A stretch of 64,000 nt of DNA, from positions 1-64,000 of the forward strand of contig NZ_FNAV01000020.1 of assembly GCF_900102075.1 (NCBI RefSeq), written 5' to 3'. The translations under genes and the position numbers were made by a program. Source of the stretch: Salipiger thiooxidans (GTDB taxonomy: Bacteria > Pseudomonadota > Alphaproteobacteria > Rhodobacterales > Rhodobacteraceae). Positions 37,871-47,514 of the stretch are shown here, piece after piece. The number at the start of each line of letters is the position of its first letter. The first letter of the stretch is position 1. The notes beneath the pieces are model-generated. The model worked only from the letters and a program-made list of their open reading frames with translations, had not been told where the DNA came from and did no database searches.

Positions 37871-37887
37871 CCGGAAACCTTTTCCGG
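37871..37887. promoter_or_regulatory. Perfect dyad in the rpoH leader (CCGGAAA-N3-TTTCCGG)
   Basis: Seven-bp arms with a 3-bp spacer lie about 95 bp upstream of the rpoH start. It could be a protein-binding site or an mRNA hairpin; I do not recognise it as a known operator. Confidence 0.4.
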
Positions 37888-37981
37888 ACTAGGGGCGTTC
37901 AGATCATGTGGCACCGTTCGGGACGGGGTCGCGAAACACGGCGGAAAACGCCGTCCTGAGCAACGACGACGGGGAATGCCG

Positions 37982-38860
37982 ATGAACACCGAGACCTTCA
38001 ACGACCAGACCTTGTCCCGCCGCGCCATGAAGGCCGAGCTGCTGGATGCCGAGACCGAGCTGCGCCTTGCCTACGCCTGGCGCGACCAGCGCGACGAGGC
38101 GTCACTGCATCGTCTGATCAACGCGTACATGCGCCTTGCGATCTCCATGGCGTCGAAGTTCAAGCGCTACGGCGCGCCGATGGGCGACCTCGTGCAGGAG
38201 GCAGGGCTGGGCCTGATGAAGGCAGCCGACAAGTTCGACCCCGACCGGGGGGTGCGCTTCTCGACCTATGCGGTCTGGTGGATCAAGGCCAGCATCCAGG
38301 ATTACGTGATGCGCAACTGGTCGATGGTGCGCACCGGCTCCACCTCTTCGCAGAAATCCCTGTTCTTCAACATGCGCCGGGTGCAGGCACGGCTCGAGCG
38401 CGAGGCCGCCGCCGAGGGCAAGACCCTCGAGCGTCACATGCTGCATGCCGCCATCGCCCAAGAGATCGGCGTGCCGCTCTCGGATGTCGAGATGATGGAA
38501 GGCCGTCTCTCGGGCTCGGATTTCTCGCTCAACGCGACGCAGTCCTCGGACGAGGATGGGCGCGAGTGGATCGACACGCTTGAGGATGACGGCGAGCAGG
38601 GCTCCAGCGTGGTCGAAGGCCGACTCGACAATGCCCAGCTGCGCGAGTGGCTGGTGGTTGCCATGTCGGCGCTGAACGACCGCGAGCGTTTCATCGTGCG
38701 CGAGCGCAAGCTGCGCGACGAGACCCGCACGCTCGAGAGCCTCGGGCAGGAACTTGGCCTCTCGAAAGAGCGAGTCCGGCAGCTCGAGGCCGCGGCCTTC
38801 GCCAAGATGCGGAAGTCGCTTGAAGCGCAGTCGCGCGAGGTGCAACACTTCCTCGCATGA
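37982..38860 (+). CDS. rpoH: RNA polymerase sigma factor, RpoH (sigma-32) family, RpoHII-like
   Basis: A 292-residue sigma-32-type factor. Region 2 carries LINAYMRLAISMASKFKRYG, GDLVQEAGLGLMKAADKFDP and RFSTYAVWWIKASIQDYVMRNWSMVR. QKSLFFNMRR near residue 124 is the RpoH box. Region 4 ends with LGLSKERVRQLEAAAFAKMR. Roseobacters and Rhodobacter carry two RpoH proteins; RpoHII serves the singlet-oxygen/oxidative-stress response. Assignment to that paralogue is inferred from the divergent sequence and the neighbouring gene. The ATG at 37982 is preceded by GACGGGG at proper spacing. It overlaps the ChaN-like gene by 4 bp. Confidence 0.9.
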   Translation: MNTETFNDQTLSRRAMKAELLDAETELRLAYAWRDQRDEASLHRLINAYMRLAISMASKFKRYGAPMGDLVQEAGLGLMKAADKFDPDRGVRFSTYAVWWIKASIQDYVMRNWSMVRTGSTSSQKSLFFNMRRVQARLEREAAAEGKTLERHMLHAAIAQEIGVPLSDVEMMEGRLSGSDFSLNATQSSDEDGREWIDTLEDDGEQGSSVVEGRLDNAQLREWLVVAMSALNDRERFIVRERKLRDETRTLESLGQELGLSKERVRQLEAAAFAKMRKSLEAQSREVQHFLA

Positions 38861-39675
38861 TGCGCAATTCCAGCTTGATCGCACCGCTCCTCGCAGCGTG
38901 CTTCGCCGCGTCCGCCGTTCTGGCGGACGACGGCGAATTTTCCGACGCCCAGGTGATTTTCCTCGGCGAAGTCCACGACAACCCGGCTCATCATGCCCGG
39001 CAGGCCGAACTGATCGCCGAGCTCAAGCCGGTTGCGCTGGTCTTCGAGATGCTGACCACCGACCAGTCGGCGCTGATCCATCCCGAAGATCTCGAGAACG
39101 AGGCGGGACTGGCCGAAAAGCTCGACTGGGAAAACTCCGGCTGGCCGGAGTTTTCGATGTATTTCCCGATCTTCACCGCGGCCCCCGGGGCGGCGATCTT
39201 CGGCGCCCAGCTCCCGCGCGAGGAAGCGCGGCGGGTCTCGGGCGAGTCGCTCGACCGGGTGTTCGGGCCGAGCGCGGGCTTCTACGGCCTCGACGAGCCG
39301 CTGCCCCCGGAAGAGCAGGCCATGCGTGAGACCATGCAGATGGCCGCCCATTGCGACAGCCTGCCGCTCGAGACGCTTCCCACAATGGTGGGCATCCAGC
39401 GCCTGCGCGACGCGCGGCTGGCCGAGACCGCGCTCGAGGCGCTGTCGATGCACGGAGGCCCCGTGGTGGTGATCACCGGCAACGGCCATGCCCGCACCGA
39501 CTGGGGGGCGCCTGCGCTGCTCAAGCGCGCGGCGCCCGAGGTCACCGTTGCGGCATTGGGGCAGGGCGAGACCGGCTCCGAGGGGCCGGACGGCACCTTC
39601 GATCAGGTCGAGGAAACCGCCGGGGTCGAGCGTGACGACCCCTGCAAGGCCTTCGAGAAGCCGCCAGCCAATTGA
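38857..39675 (+). CDS. ChaN family (haem/iron-regulated) exported protein
   Basis: A 272-residue exported protein with a signal peptide (MMRNSSLIAPLLAACFAASA, cleavage near VLA-DD). The mature domain has VIFLGEVHDNPAHHARQAEL, matching the EH(D/N) motif of ChaN-like proteins, ALVFEMLTTDQ, and VVVITGNGHARTDWGAP near the end. ChaN of Campylobacter binds haem at the outer membrane. The start lies inside the rpoH stop (ATGA), so its translation is coupled to that of the sigma factor. A catalytic role is not established. Confidence 0.85.
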   Translation: MMRNSSLIAPLLAACFAASAVLADDGEFSDAQVIFLGEVHDNPAHHARQAELIAELKPVALVFEMLTTDQSALIHPEDLENEAGLAEKLDWENSGWPEFSMYFPIFTAAPGAAIFGAQLPREEARRVSGESLDRVFGPSAGFYGLDEPLPPEEQAMRETMQMAAHCDSLPLETLPTMVGIQRLRDARLAETALEALSMHGGPVVVITGNGHARTDWGAPALLKRAAPEVTVAALGQGETGSEGPDGTFDQVEETAGVERDDPCKAFEKPPAN

Positions 39676-39732
39676 GTCTTCCCGGCCCGCGCCGTAACAG
39701 TAGGGCAGCTTGGGTTGGGAAAGGCGGGCGAC

Positions 39733-40941
39733 ATGCTGTCGGGCAAACGCATCCTTCTGATCATCGGTGGCGGGATCGCCGCCTACAAGGCGCTGGAGCT
39801 GATCCGGCGCCTGCGCGAGCGCGGTGCGGCGGTGACGCCGGTGATGACCGCTGCCGCCGAGCAATTCGTGACGCCGCTCTCCGTCGGTGCGCTGGCGGGC
39901 GAGAAGGTCCACGGCGCGCTCTTCGATCTCACCAGCGAGGCCGAGATGGGGCACATCCAGCTCTCGCGCGTGGCCGACCTGGTGCTGGTGGTGCCGGCGA
40001 CCGCGGACCTGATGGCGAAGATGGCGCAGGGGCTCGCGGGGGATCTTGCCTCGACGCTGCTTTTGGCCACCGATACGCCGGTGATGATCGCCCCCGCGAT
40101 GAACGTGCGCATGTGGCAGCACCCGGCGACGCAGCGCAATCTCGGCCTGCTGAGGGGCGATGGTGTGACGGTGGTGGGCCCGGACGACGGCGACATGGCC
40201 TGCGGTGAATTCGGGCCCGGGCGCATGTCCGAGCCGCACGAGATCCTCGCCGCGGTCGAGCGGGCGCTGGCGGACGGACCGCTGCGCGGGCGCCGCGTGG
40301 TGGTGACCTCGGGCCCCACGCACGAGCCCATCGACCCGGTGCGCTACATCGCCAACCGCTCGTCGGGCGCGCAGGGCACGGCCATTGCCTCGGCGCTGCG
40401 CGATCTTGGGGCCGAGGTGGTCTTCGTGACCGGCCCCGCCGATGCGGCGCGGCCCGCGGGCGTTGAGGTCATCGAGGTCGAGAGCGCGGTCGAGATGCGC
40501 GCCGCGGTGCTGGGCGCGCTGCCCGCCGACGCGGCGGTCTTCGCGGCGGCGGTGGCGGACTGGCGCGTGGCGACGGCCTCGGACAGCAAGATCAAGAAAC
40601 AGGCGGGGCGGCTCCCGGTGCTGGAGTTCACCGAGAATCCCGACATCCTCGCCGAAGTGTCGCAACTCCCCGAGGGGCGGCCGGGTCTGGTGGTGGGATT
40701 CGCTGCCGAGACCGACGACGTGGTGGCCCATGCCACCGCGAAGCGGTTGCGCAAGGGCTGCGACTGGATCCTCGCCAACGACGTGAGCCCCGCGACGGGA
40801 ATCATGGGCGGCAGCGAGAACGCGGTGGTGCTGATCTCGGACGACGGATCCGAGGCCTGGCCACGGATGGGCAAGCGCGCTGTGGCCGAACGGCTGGCGC
40901 AGCGCATCGCCGCGGCGCTGGGCGCGCCCGCGGCAGAGTGA
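39733..40941 (+). CDS. coaBC: Bifunctional phosphopantothenoylcysteine decarboxylase/synthetase
   Basis: A 402-residue coenzyme A biosynthesis enzyme. The N-terminal CoaC flavoprotein domain has [20 protein letters not shown], the histidine motif EMGHIQLSR near residue 80, and the substrate motif APAMNVRMW with [14 protein letters not shown], which includes the active-site Cys. The C-terminal CoaB domain starts near 188 with [16 protein letters not shown] and contains NRSSGAQG and AAVADWR. The ATG at 39733 is used; a TTG upstream is unlikely. dut follows within 40 bp. Confidence 0.95.
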   Translation: MLSGKRILLIIGGGIAAYKALELIRRLRERGAAVTPVMTAAAEQFVTPLSVGALAGEKVHGALFDLTSEAEMGHIQLSRVADLVLVVPATADLMAKMAQGLAGDLASTLLLATDTPVMIAPAMNVRMWQHPATQRNLGLLRGDGVTVVGPDDGDMACGEFGPGRMSEPHEILAAVERALADGPLRGRRVVVTSGPTHEPIDPVRYIANRSSGAQGTAIASALRDLGAEVVFVTGPADAARPAGVEVIEVESAVEMRAAVLGALPADAAVFAAAVADWRVATASDSKIKKQAGRLPVLEFTENPDILAEVSQLPEGRPGLVVGFAAETDDVVAHATAKRLRKGCDWILANDVSPATGIMGGSENAVVLISDDGSEAWPRMGKRAVAERLAQRIAAALGAPAAE

Positions 40942-40979
40942 CGTCAGAAATCCACGGAAAGATGAAAGGGCAGGGGCAC

Positions 40980-41435
40980 ATGGTTTCCATCGCTGTGCAA
41001 TGGGACGAGGGCGCGGACAGGTCGCTGGGCCTCCCGGTCTACGCGACCGAGGGCGCGGCGGGTGCCGATCTGCGGGCCAACCTCGCCGATCGCGGCAGGA
41101 TCGAGCTGGCACCGGGGCAGCGGGCGCTGGTGTCCACCGGCCTGCGGCTGGCGATCCCCGAGGGCTGGGAGGTGCAGCTGCGCCCGCGCTCTGGGCTGGC
41201 CCTGAAGCACGGCATCACGCTGCCCAACGCGCCGGGCACCATCGACAGCGACTATCGCGGCCCGCTGGGCGTCATCGTGATGAACGCGGGCGACGCGCCC
41301 TTCACCATCGCCCATGGCGACCGCATCGCGCAGATGGTGGCGGCGCCGGTGGTGCAGGCCGGGTTCGAGGTGGTCGAGGAGCTGCCCGAGACCGTGCGCG
41401 GCACGGGCGGCTTCGGCTCGACGGGCATCGGCTGA
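40980..41435 (+). CDS. dut: dUTP diphosphatase
   Basis: A 151-residue trimeric dUTPase with all five motifs: [21 protein letters not shown] near residue 63, [14 protein letters not shown] near 80, GDRIAQMV near 115, and the flexible P-loop-like end [10 protein letters not shown]. It hydrolyses dUTP to dUMP, feeding dTMP synthesis and keeping uracil out of DNA. The ATG at 40980 follows GGGCAGGGGC and gives family length; ATG 40962 and GTG 40938 (overlapping coaBC) are alternatives. The stop overlaps the next start (TGATG). Confidence 0.95.
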   Translation: MVSIAVQWDEGADRSLGLPVYATEGAAGADLRANLADRGRIELAPGQRALVSTGLRLAIPEGWEVQLRPRSGLALKHGITLPNAPGTIDSDYRGPLGVIVMNAGDAPFTIAHGDRIAQMVAAPVVQAGFEVVEELPETVRGTGGFGSTGIG

Positions 41436-42496
41436 TGCTGGTGGTGCTGGCGCTTGCCGCGGCGATCTGGGGGCTGGGCTGGGTCATGGGCGCCTCGCGC
41501 TCGGCGCGGGGCTACATGCTGGCGCTGCTCTACGTCGCCGTGCTGGCGCTGCATCTTTTGCTGCCGGACGGCCACCCGCTGCGGCAGGCGACCGGCGAGA
41601 GCGAGGCATTCTGGCTGATCCTCGGCGGCTTCGCGGCCATCGCGCTGGCCTATGCCTTCGTGCTGCGCCGGGTGAAGGCTCGGGCGGATGCTCAGGCCGA
41701 GGCGCGCGCCGAGGCTGCAGCCCCGGCGGCGCCGGCGCGCAAGCCGGGCTTCTCGGGTGCCGAGCTCGAGCGCTATGCCCGCCACATCGTCCTGCGTGAA
41801 CTCGGCGGGCCGGGGCAGAAGGCCCTGCGAGAGGCCAGGGTGCTGGTGATCGGCGCCGGAGGGCTTGGCGCACCGGCGCTGCAATATCTCGCCGCGGCGG
41901 GGGTGGGCACCATCGGCGTCATCGACGACGACGTGGTGGAGAACGCCAACCTGCAGCGGCAGGTGATCCACAGCGACGCGCGGATCGGCATGCCCAAGGT
42001 GTTCTCGGCCAAGGAGGCGATGGAGGCGCAGAACCCCTATGTCGAGGTGCGCCCGTATCACCGGCGACTCGACGCCCCGACGGCGGAGGCGCTTTTCGCC
42101 GAGTATGACGTGATCCTCGACGGCACCGACAACTTCACCACCCGCTACCTCGCGAACGCTGCCGCCGTGGCGGCCGGCAAGCCGCTGGTCTCGGGCGCTT
42201 TGAGCCAGTGGGAGGGGCAGCTTTCGGTCTTTGCCCCCGCGAATGGCACGCCCTGCTACCAGTGCCTCTTCCCGGAGGCGCCGGCGCCGGGGCTTGCGCC
42301 CTCCTGCGCCGAGGCCGGGGTGCTGGGGCCGCTGCCGGGGGTCGTGGGCGCGATGATGGCGGTGGAGACGGTGAAGCTGATCGCCGGGGCCGGGCAGCCG
42401 CTGCTGGGCGAGATGCTGATCTACGACGCGCTCTGGGGCGAGACCCGCAAGATCGCCCTGAAGCGCCGTCCCGACTGCCCGGTCTGCGGCGGCTGA
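41435..42496 (+). CDS. moeB: Membrane-anchored MoeB/ThiF-type adenylyltransferase
   Basis: A 353-residue E1-like enzyme with an N-terminal membrane part: hydrophobic segments near residues 1-20, 28-46 and 57-77, then an Ala/Arg linker. The ThiF fold begins [23 protein letters not shown]-binding [21 protein letters not shown] lies near 136, followed by [21 protein letters not shown], and two CxxC pairs (CYQC near 273, CPVC near 348) that bind zinc. It should adenylate the C-terminus of a sulfur-carrier protein such as MoaD or ThiS. Typical MoeB is ~250 residues and soluble. Confidence 0.9.
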   Translation: MLVVLALAAAIWGLGWVMGASRSARGYMLALLYVAVLALHLLLPDGHPLRQATGESEAFWLILGGFAAIALAYAFVLRRVKARADAQAEARAEAAAPAAPARKPGFSGAELERYARHIVLRELGGPGQKALREARVLVIGAGGLGAPALQYLAAAGVGTIGVIDDDVVENANLQRQVIHSDARIGMPKVFSAKEAMEAQNPYVEVRPYHRRLDAPTAEALFAEYDVILDGTDNFTTRYLANAAAVAAGKPLVSGALSQWEGQLSVFAPANGTPCYQCLFPEAPAPGLAPSCAEAGVLGPLPGVVGAMMAVETVKLIAGAGQPLLGEMLIYDALWGETRKIALKRRPDCPVCGG

Positions 42497-42570
42497 GCGC
42501 CGCGCCCCGGCGCTTGCGCTTGATCTGCGGCTTGCCATACTGGCCCGGAACCTCACCGGAGTTGCCCGTC

Positions 42571-43359
42571 ATGAAACCTGTCTTCCACGCCGTCGCCGCC
42601 CTTATGCTGACCGCCGCCCCGCTCGCGGCGCAGGAGCTGCCGGATCTCGGCGGGCGCGAGATCGTGGTCGCGACCGAAAACGCCTATCCGCCGCTGCAGT
42701 TCGTCGATCCCTCGAGCGGTGACGCCATCGGCTGGGAATACGACGCCATGGCCGAGATCGCCGGGCGGCTGAACCTGACGGTGGTCTACGAGACGACCTC
42801 GTGGGACGCGATGATCCCCGCGGTCTCGGAGGGGCAGTACGACATGGGCATGACCGGCATCACCATTCGCGACGACCGCGCCGAGGTGGTGGATTTCTCG
42901 GACCCCTACATGCGCTCCGAGATGGTCATGCTGGTGCGCGGCGACGAGGAGCGCTTCACCGACGCCGCGAGCTTTGCCGCGGACGACGACCTGCTGATGG
43001 CGGCGCAGCCCGGCACGACGCCCTTCTACGTGGGGGTCTACGACGTGCTCGACGGCGACGAGGCGAACCCGCGCATCCGGCTTTTCGAGACCTTCGGGGC
43101 CGGGGTGCAGGCGCTCAGGGTGGGCGACGTGGATCTCGTCCTGACCGACGGCACCGCGGGCGAGGGCTACGTGGCGGCCTCGGACGGCGGGCTGAAGATC
43201 GTCGGAGACAAGCTGGGGACCGAGGATTTCGGCTTCATCTTCCCCAAGGGCTCGGAGCTGGTGGCGCCGATCAACGCGGCCATCGCCGCGCTGCAGGCAG
43301 ACGGCACGCTGGATGCGCTGAACACCAAGTGGTTCCTCGACTACAAGCTCGGCGAGTGA
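42571..43359 (+). CDS. Polar amino-acid ABC transporter substrate-binding protein
   Basis: A 262-residue SBP of family 3, with signal peptide [21 protein letters not shown]. The mature protein begins [19 protein letters not shown] and contains [35 protein letters not shown] and [11 protein letters not shown], the typical amino-acid-binding pattern. Its permease gene follows in 25 bp, but no ATPase gene is adjacent. Ligand unknown. Confidence 0.9.
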   Translation: MKPVFHAVAALMLTAAPLAAQELPDLGGREIVVATENAYPPLQFVDPSSGDAIGWEYDAMAEIAGRLNLTVVYETTSWDAMIPAVSEGQYDMGMTGITIRDDRAEVVDFSDPYMRSEMVMLVRGDEERFTDAASFAADDDLLMAAQPGTTPFYVGVYDVLDGDEANPRIRLFETFGAGVQALRVGDVDLVLTDGTAGEGYVAASDGGLKIVGDKLGTEDFGFIFPKGSELVAPINAAIAALQADGTLDALNTKWFLDYKLGE

Positions 43360-43384
43360 GGGCTCGGGCAGAGGCCTTCCCGGC

Positions 43385-44176
43385 GTGACACCCAAGCGCG
43401 ACAACGACTTCCCGTGGTGGCTGGTGGCGGTGTTGGCGCTCGGGGCGCTGGGCTACGGCGCGGTGCTGGCGGACGAGCTGCAGGCGCAGATCCTCGCGAC
43501 GCTGGCGAAGGGCGTGCAGGTCACCGTCTTCGTGACGCTGGTGAGCTTCGCGCTGGCCTCGGCGCTGGGCATGGGCGTGGCGCTGATGTCGCTCTCGGAC
43601 CACCGCCTGCCACGGCAGCTGGCGCGGTTCTACACCGAGATCGTGCGCGGCATCCCGATGCTCGTGCTGCTGCTCTACGTGGCCTTCGTGCTGGCCCCGG
43701 CGCTGGTCGAGCTGCGCAACTGGGCGCTGGGATGGCTCGGGGTGGAGCCTGCCCGGACACGGGACTTCCCGATGGTCTGGCGGGCGATCCTCGCGCTTAC
43801 CATCGGCTATTCCGCCTTCATCGCCGAGGTGTTCCGGGCCGGGCTCCTGTCGGTCGACGAGGGCCAGGTCGAGGCGGCGCAGGCGCTCGGGCTCTCGCGC
43901 TACCAGCGCTTCCGGCTGATCGTTCTGCCGCAGGCGATCCGCACCATCCTGCCGCCGCTCGGCAATGATTTCGTTGCCATGGTCAAGGACAGCTCGCTGG
44001 TCTCGGTGCTGGGGGTGCTGGACGTGACGCAGCTGGGCAAGGTCACGGCGGCGGGGAATTTCCGCTATTTCGAGACCTACAACGTCGTGGCGCTGATCTA
44101 CCTGACCATGACCATCACGCTGTCGCTGGCGCTGCGCCGGCTCGAGGCGCGGCTGCGCGAGACTCCGAAGGGCTGA
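43385..44176 (+). CDS. Polar amino-acid ABC transporter permease
   Basis: A 263-residue permease of the HisM/GlnP type with an N-terminal helix near residue 15-30, about four further helices, and the EAA motif EAAQALGLSRYQRFRLIVLP near residue 165. PLGNDFVAMVKDSSLVSVLG is family-diagnostic. The start appears to be GTG at 43385. It pairs with the upstream binding protein. Confidence 0.9.
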   Translation: MTPKRDNDFPWWLVAVLALGALGYGAVLADELQAQILATLAKGVQVTVFVTLVSFALASALGMGVALMSLSDHRLPRQLARFYTEIVRGIPMLVLLLYVAFVLAPALVELRNWALGWLGVEPARTRDFPMVWRAILALTIGYSAFIAEVFRAGLLSVDEGQVEAAQALGLSRYQRFRLIVLPQAIRTILPPLGNDFVAMVKDSSLVSVLGVLDVTQLGKVTAAGNFRYFETYNVVALIYLTMTITLSLALRRLEARLRETPKG

Positions 44177-44190
44177 GCCCGTGGCCGGTG

Positions 44191-44230
44191 GCGGATGCCT
44201 CCGGCGGGGATATTTGGGGCCATTGGAAGG
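44191..44230. repeat. Candidate dispersed roseobacter repeat (GCCTCCGGCGGGGATATTTG)
   Basis: The intergenic phrase GATGCCTCCGGCGGGGATAT, continuing TTGGGGCCA and ending GGAAGG, matches a short repeat that I remember at the ends of many genes in Rhodobacteraceae genomes. Only one copy is in this window, so repetitiveness cannot be shown here. It lies between the ABC permease gene and the M3 peptidase gene. Confidence 0.45.
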
Positions 44231-44301
44231 GCCGGGCGCGGCGCGGGATTGCAGGGGGCGGGACGGGGACATAGCTTTGGGGGGAACAAGGAGTTTCATC
44301 C

Positions 44302-46323
44302 ATGACCAACCCGCTGCTTGCCGACTGGGACACGCCGTTCCGCATCGCGCCCTTCGACCGGATTTCCGACGCCGATTTCGCCCCCGCCTTCGAGGAGGCG
44401 CTGGCCGCGCACCTGGCCGAGATCGAAGCCATCGCCGACAACCCCGACCCCGCGAGTTTCGCCAACACCATCGAGGCGATGGAGGGCGCGGGCGAGGGGC
44501 TCGACAAGGTGCTCTCGGTGTTCTTCTCGGTTGCGGGCGCCGACAGCAACGATGCGCGGCAGGCGCTGCAGCGGGAGTTCTCGCCGAAGCTTGCGGCGCA
44601 TTCCTCGGCGATCTATGCCAACGCGGCGCTGTTCGCGCGCATCACCGACCTGTGGGAGCGGCGCGACGATCTTGGCCTCTCGGAGGAAGAGGCGCGGGTG
44701 CTCTATCTCACCCACCGCGGCTTCGTGCGGGCGGGGGCGGCGCTGACCGGCGCCGAGGCAGATCGCATGAAGGAGGTGAAGTCGCGGCTGGCGGTGCTGG
44801 GCACGCAGTTCACCCAGAACCTGCTGAAGGACGAGGCGGCGTGGTTCATGCCGCTGGCCGAAGCCGATCTCGAGGGGCTGCCGGGTTTCGTCGTGGACGC
44901 CGCGCGTTCGGCCGGCGAGGCGCTGGAGCAGCCGGGGCCGGTGGTGACGCTGTCGCGCTCGCTCATCGTGCCCTTCCTGCAGTTCTCGCCGCGGCGTGAC
45001 CTGCGCGAGAGAGCGTTCCGCGCCTGGGCCGCGCGGGGCGAGAACGGCGGGGAGACCGACAACCGCGGCATCGCCGCCGAGACGCTGGAGCTGCGCGAGG
45101 AGCGGGCCAGGCTGCTGGGCTACGAGGATTTCGCGCAGTTCAAGCTTGAGACCGAGATGGCGGGCACGCCGGGGCGGGTGCGGGAGTTGCTGATGCAGGT
45201 CTGGGAGCCCGCGCGCGCACAGGCCCTGAAGGACGCGGCCGAGATGGAGGAGATGCTGCGCGAGGACGGCATCAACGACGCTTTGCAGCCGTGGGACTGG
45301 CGCTACTACGCCGAGAAGCGCCGCAAGGCGCTGCACGATCTCGACGAGGCCGAGCTCAAGCCCTACCTGCAGCTCGAGCGCATGATCGAGGCGGCCTTCA
45401 CCTGTTCCAGCCGTCTTTTCGGGCTCGAGTTCAAGCCGCTCGACGTGCCGCTCTACCATCCCGATTGCCGCGCCTGGGAGGTGTCCCGCAACGGCAAGCA
45501 CCTCGCGGTCTTCATCGGCGACTATTTCGCCCGGGCCTCCAAGCGGTCGGGGGCATGGTGCTCGGCGATGCGCAGCCAGGCCAAGCGGCCGAAGCTCGAG
45601 ACGCCGATCGTGGTGAACGTCTGCAACTTCTCGAAGCCCTCCAAGGGCAAGCCCGCGCTGCTCTCCTACGACGACGCCCGCACGCTCTTCCATGAGTTCG
45701 GCCACGCACTGCACCAGATTCTTTCGGACGTCGAGTTCGGCTCGGTCTCGGGCACCTCGGTGGCGCGCGACTTCGTGGAGCTGCCGAGCCAGCTCTACGA
45801 GCACTGGCTCGAGGTGCCCTCGGTGCTCGAGGAATTCGCCACCCACGCCGAGACCGGCGCGCCGATGCCCAGGGCCCTGCTCGACAAGGTGCTGGCGGCG
45901 GCGACCTTCGACATGGGGTTCCAGACGGTGGAATACGTGGCCTCGGCGCTGGTGGACCTGGAATTCCACTCGGGCCCCGCGCCGGCGGACCCGATGCGCA
46001 AGCAGGCCGAGGTGCTCGAGCGGATCGGCATGCCGCAGGCGATCACCATGCGCCACGCCACGCCGCATTTCGCCCATGTCTTCTCGGGCGACGGCTATTC
46101 CAGCGGTTACTACAGCTACATGTGGTCCGAGGTGATGGACGCCGACGCCTTCGCGGCCTTCGAGGAAGCGGGCAGCGCCTTCGACCCGGAGACGGCGAAA
46201 AAGCTCGAGAAATTCATCCTGTCCAAGGGCGGCTCGCGCGAGGCCGAGGAGCTTTACACCAGCTTCCGCGGCCGGATGCCCGGCGTCGAGGCCCTGCTCA
46301 AGGGGCGCGGCCTCGCTGCCTGA
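44302..46323 (+). CDS. M3-family metallopeptidase (oligopeptidase A / peptidyl-dipeptidase type)
   Basis: A 673-residue zinc peptidase of the M3A family, cytosolic and without signal peptide. The zinc motif is FHEFGHALHQ near residue 463, with the third Glu ligand in ELPSQLYEHW about 25 residues later. DWRYYAEKRR and SGYYSYMWSEVMDADAF match the family's substrate-binding C-terminus. It degrades short peptides. The ATG follows AAGGAGTTTCATCC. Whether it is Dcp-like or OpdA-like cannot be decided. Confidence 0.93.
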   Translation: MTNPLLADWDTPFRIAPFDRISDADFAPAFEEALAAHLAEIEAIADNPDPASFANTIEAMEGAGEGLDKVLSVFFSVAGADSNDARQALQREFSPKLAAHSSAIYANAALFARITDLWERRDDLGLSEEEARVLYLTHRGFVRAGAALTGAEADRMKEVKSRLAVLGTQFTQNLLKDEAAWFMPLAEADLEGLPGFVVDAARSAGEALEQPGPVVTLSRSLIVPFLQFSPRRDLRERAFRAWAARGENGGETDNRGIAAETLELREERARLLGYEDFAQFKLETEMAGTPGRVRELLMQVWEPARAQALKDAAEMEEMLREDGINDALQPWDWRYYAEKRRKALHDLDEAELKPYLQLERMIEAAFTCSSRLFGLEFKPLDVPLYHPDCRAWEVSRNGKHLAVFIGDYFARASKRSGAWCSAMRSQAKRPKLETPIVVNVCNFSKPSKGKPALLSYDDARTLFHEFGHALHQILSDVEFGSVSGTSVARDFVELPSQLYEHWLEVPSVLEEFATHAETGAPMPRALLDKVLAAATFDMGFQTVEYVASALVDLEFHSGPAPADPMRKQAEVLERIGMPQAITMRHATPHFAHVFSGDGYSSGYYSYMWSEVMDADAFAAFEEAGSAFDPETAKKLEKFILSKGGSREAEELYTSFRGRMPGVEALLKGRGLAA

Positions 46324-46368
46324 CCCGGCTGGCGCGGGGGCCGGGCGCCCCCGTGCCCGTCCCGGACA

Positions 46369-47361
46369 TCAGAAAGCTTCGCGGGTGATCGTGAAGCCTT
46401 CGTCTTCGAGAAGCTGCAGAACGCCATCCTCGCCCGGCAGGTGGGCGGCACCGAAGGCCGCGACCACGGGTGCCTCGCTTTCGGCGGCGGTTCGCAGGAG
46501 GATGGGCAGCCACGCGTGGTTGCGCCGGGCCAGCAGCGCGTCGGTGGACTCGGCCATCAGGGCGCTTGCCTCGTCGGGCTCGTAGAGCCCGGTGCGGGTC
46601 ATCAGGATCTCGGAGAACTTCCACATCTCGCCCGCCTGCTCGTCGAAATAGGCGGCGATGGTGGTGGCGAAACTGTCGGCATCCTCCTCGCCGCCGGCGG
46701 CAAGGCTGGCGCCCATCATCTCGATCTGCTCGTCGAGCGGCTCTTCGTTGAAGAGCGCGAAGATCGTGTCATAGGGCTCGAGCGCCACCGTGGGCACGTC
46801 CTGGGCCGTGGCCAGCGCCTCGAGCCGCACGTCGAGCCCGTCCTGTTCCTGCATGGCGGTGGCGGCGCAGGCGGGAATGGCCAGCATCATCGACAGGTAC
46901 CAGGGCCGCATCTTGGCGGCCATCACCGCCGGAACGCCGCGCGCCCGGGCGGCTTCGGCCAGCATCTGCCAGTCCTCCTCGGGCATCAGCTCGGGCAGGG
47001 TCTGCTCGGTGAGCAGCAGGAGCTCGGGCCGGGTGGTCATCGCCTCGATGAGCTTGTCCTGCTCGGTCTTCGGCAGCTCCAGCAGCAGGGCACCGGCCTC
47101 GGCGATCACCGGCTGCAGCCGCTCGAACGGGGCGTCGAGCCGCGGATCGCTCAGGTGCAGGGTGCCGACGAGGTGGATCACCTCGTCGCCGCGCTCGGCG
47201 CGCCAGCGGTTGCCCTCGGGGTAGGGCATGTCCTGCATCAGTGCGTCGAGGCGGGCGCGCTCGTCCCCGGTCAGCGTGAGGCGCAGGTCCTCGCCCTCGC
47301 ACTGGGCCTGCGCGGCGACGGGGGCAAGCAGGAGGGCGAGGGCAAGAAGGGCGCGACGCAT
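46369..47361 (-). CDS. TraB/GumN family exported protein
   Basis: A 330-residue protein with signal peptide MRRALLALALLLAPVAAQA-Q. It has the TraB/GumN motifs: IHLVGTLHLSDPRL near residue 67, a LLELPKTEQD block, and the C-terminal VVAAFGAAHLPGEDGVLQLL with EDEGFTI. These GxxH motifs suggest a metal-dependent enzyme, and relatives include Tiki-type proteases, but bacterial function is unknown. The ATG at 47361 is chosen because it opens a clear signal peptide. Two cysteines (QCEG, IPACAA) could form a disulfide. Confidence 0.85.
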   Translation of the reverse strand: MRRALLALALLLAPVAAQAQCEGEDLRLTLTGDERARLDALMQDMPYPEGNRWRAERGDEVIHLVGTLHLSDPRLDAPFERLQPVIAEAGALLLELPKTEQDKLIEAMTTRPELLLLTEQTLPELMPEEDWQMLAEAARARGVPAVMAAKMRPWYLSMMLAIPACAATAMQEQDGLDVRLEALATAQDVPTVALEPYDTIFALFNEEPLDEQIEMMGASLAAGGEEDADSFATTIAAYFDEQAGEMWKFSEILMTRTGLYEPDEASALMAESTDALLARRNHAWLPILLRTAAESEAPVVAAFGAAHLPGEDGVLQLLEDEGFTITREAF

Positions 47362-47514
47362 GGCAGGGGACCTTTTACGTGGAACATTCAGCGCGACGCT
47401 AGCGCGTTTGGCGCGGGACATGAAGCAGATGCCACGCCGCCGGTGCGCGGGTTTCCGAGGGGCGCGCCGGGCGGGGGATGGACAGTGGCGGGGCGCGCGG
47501 CCACTCTGCGCGCT

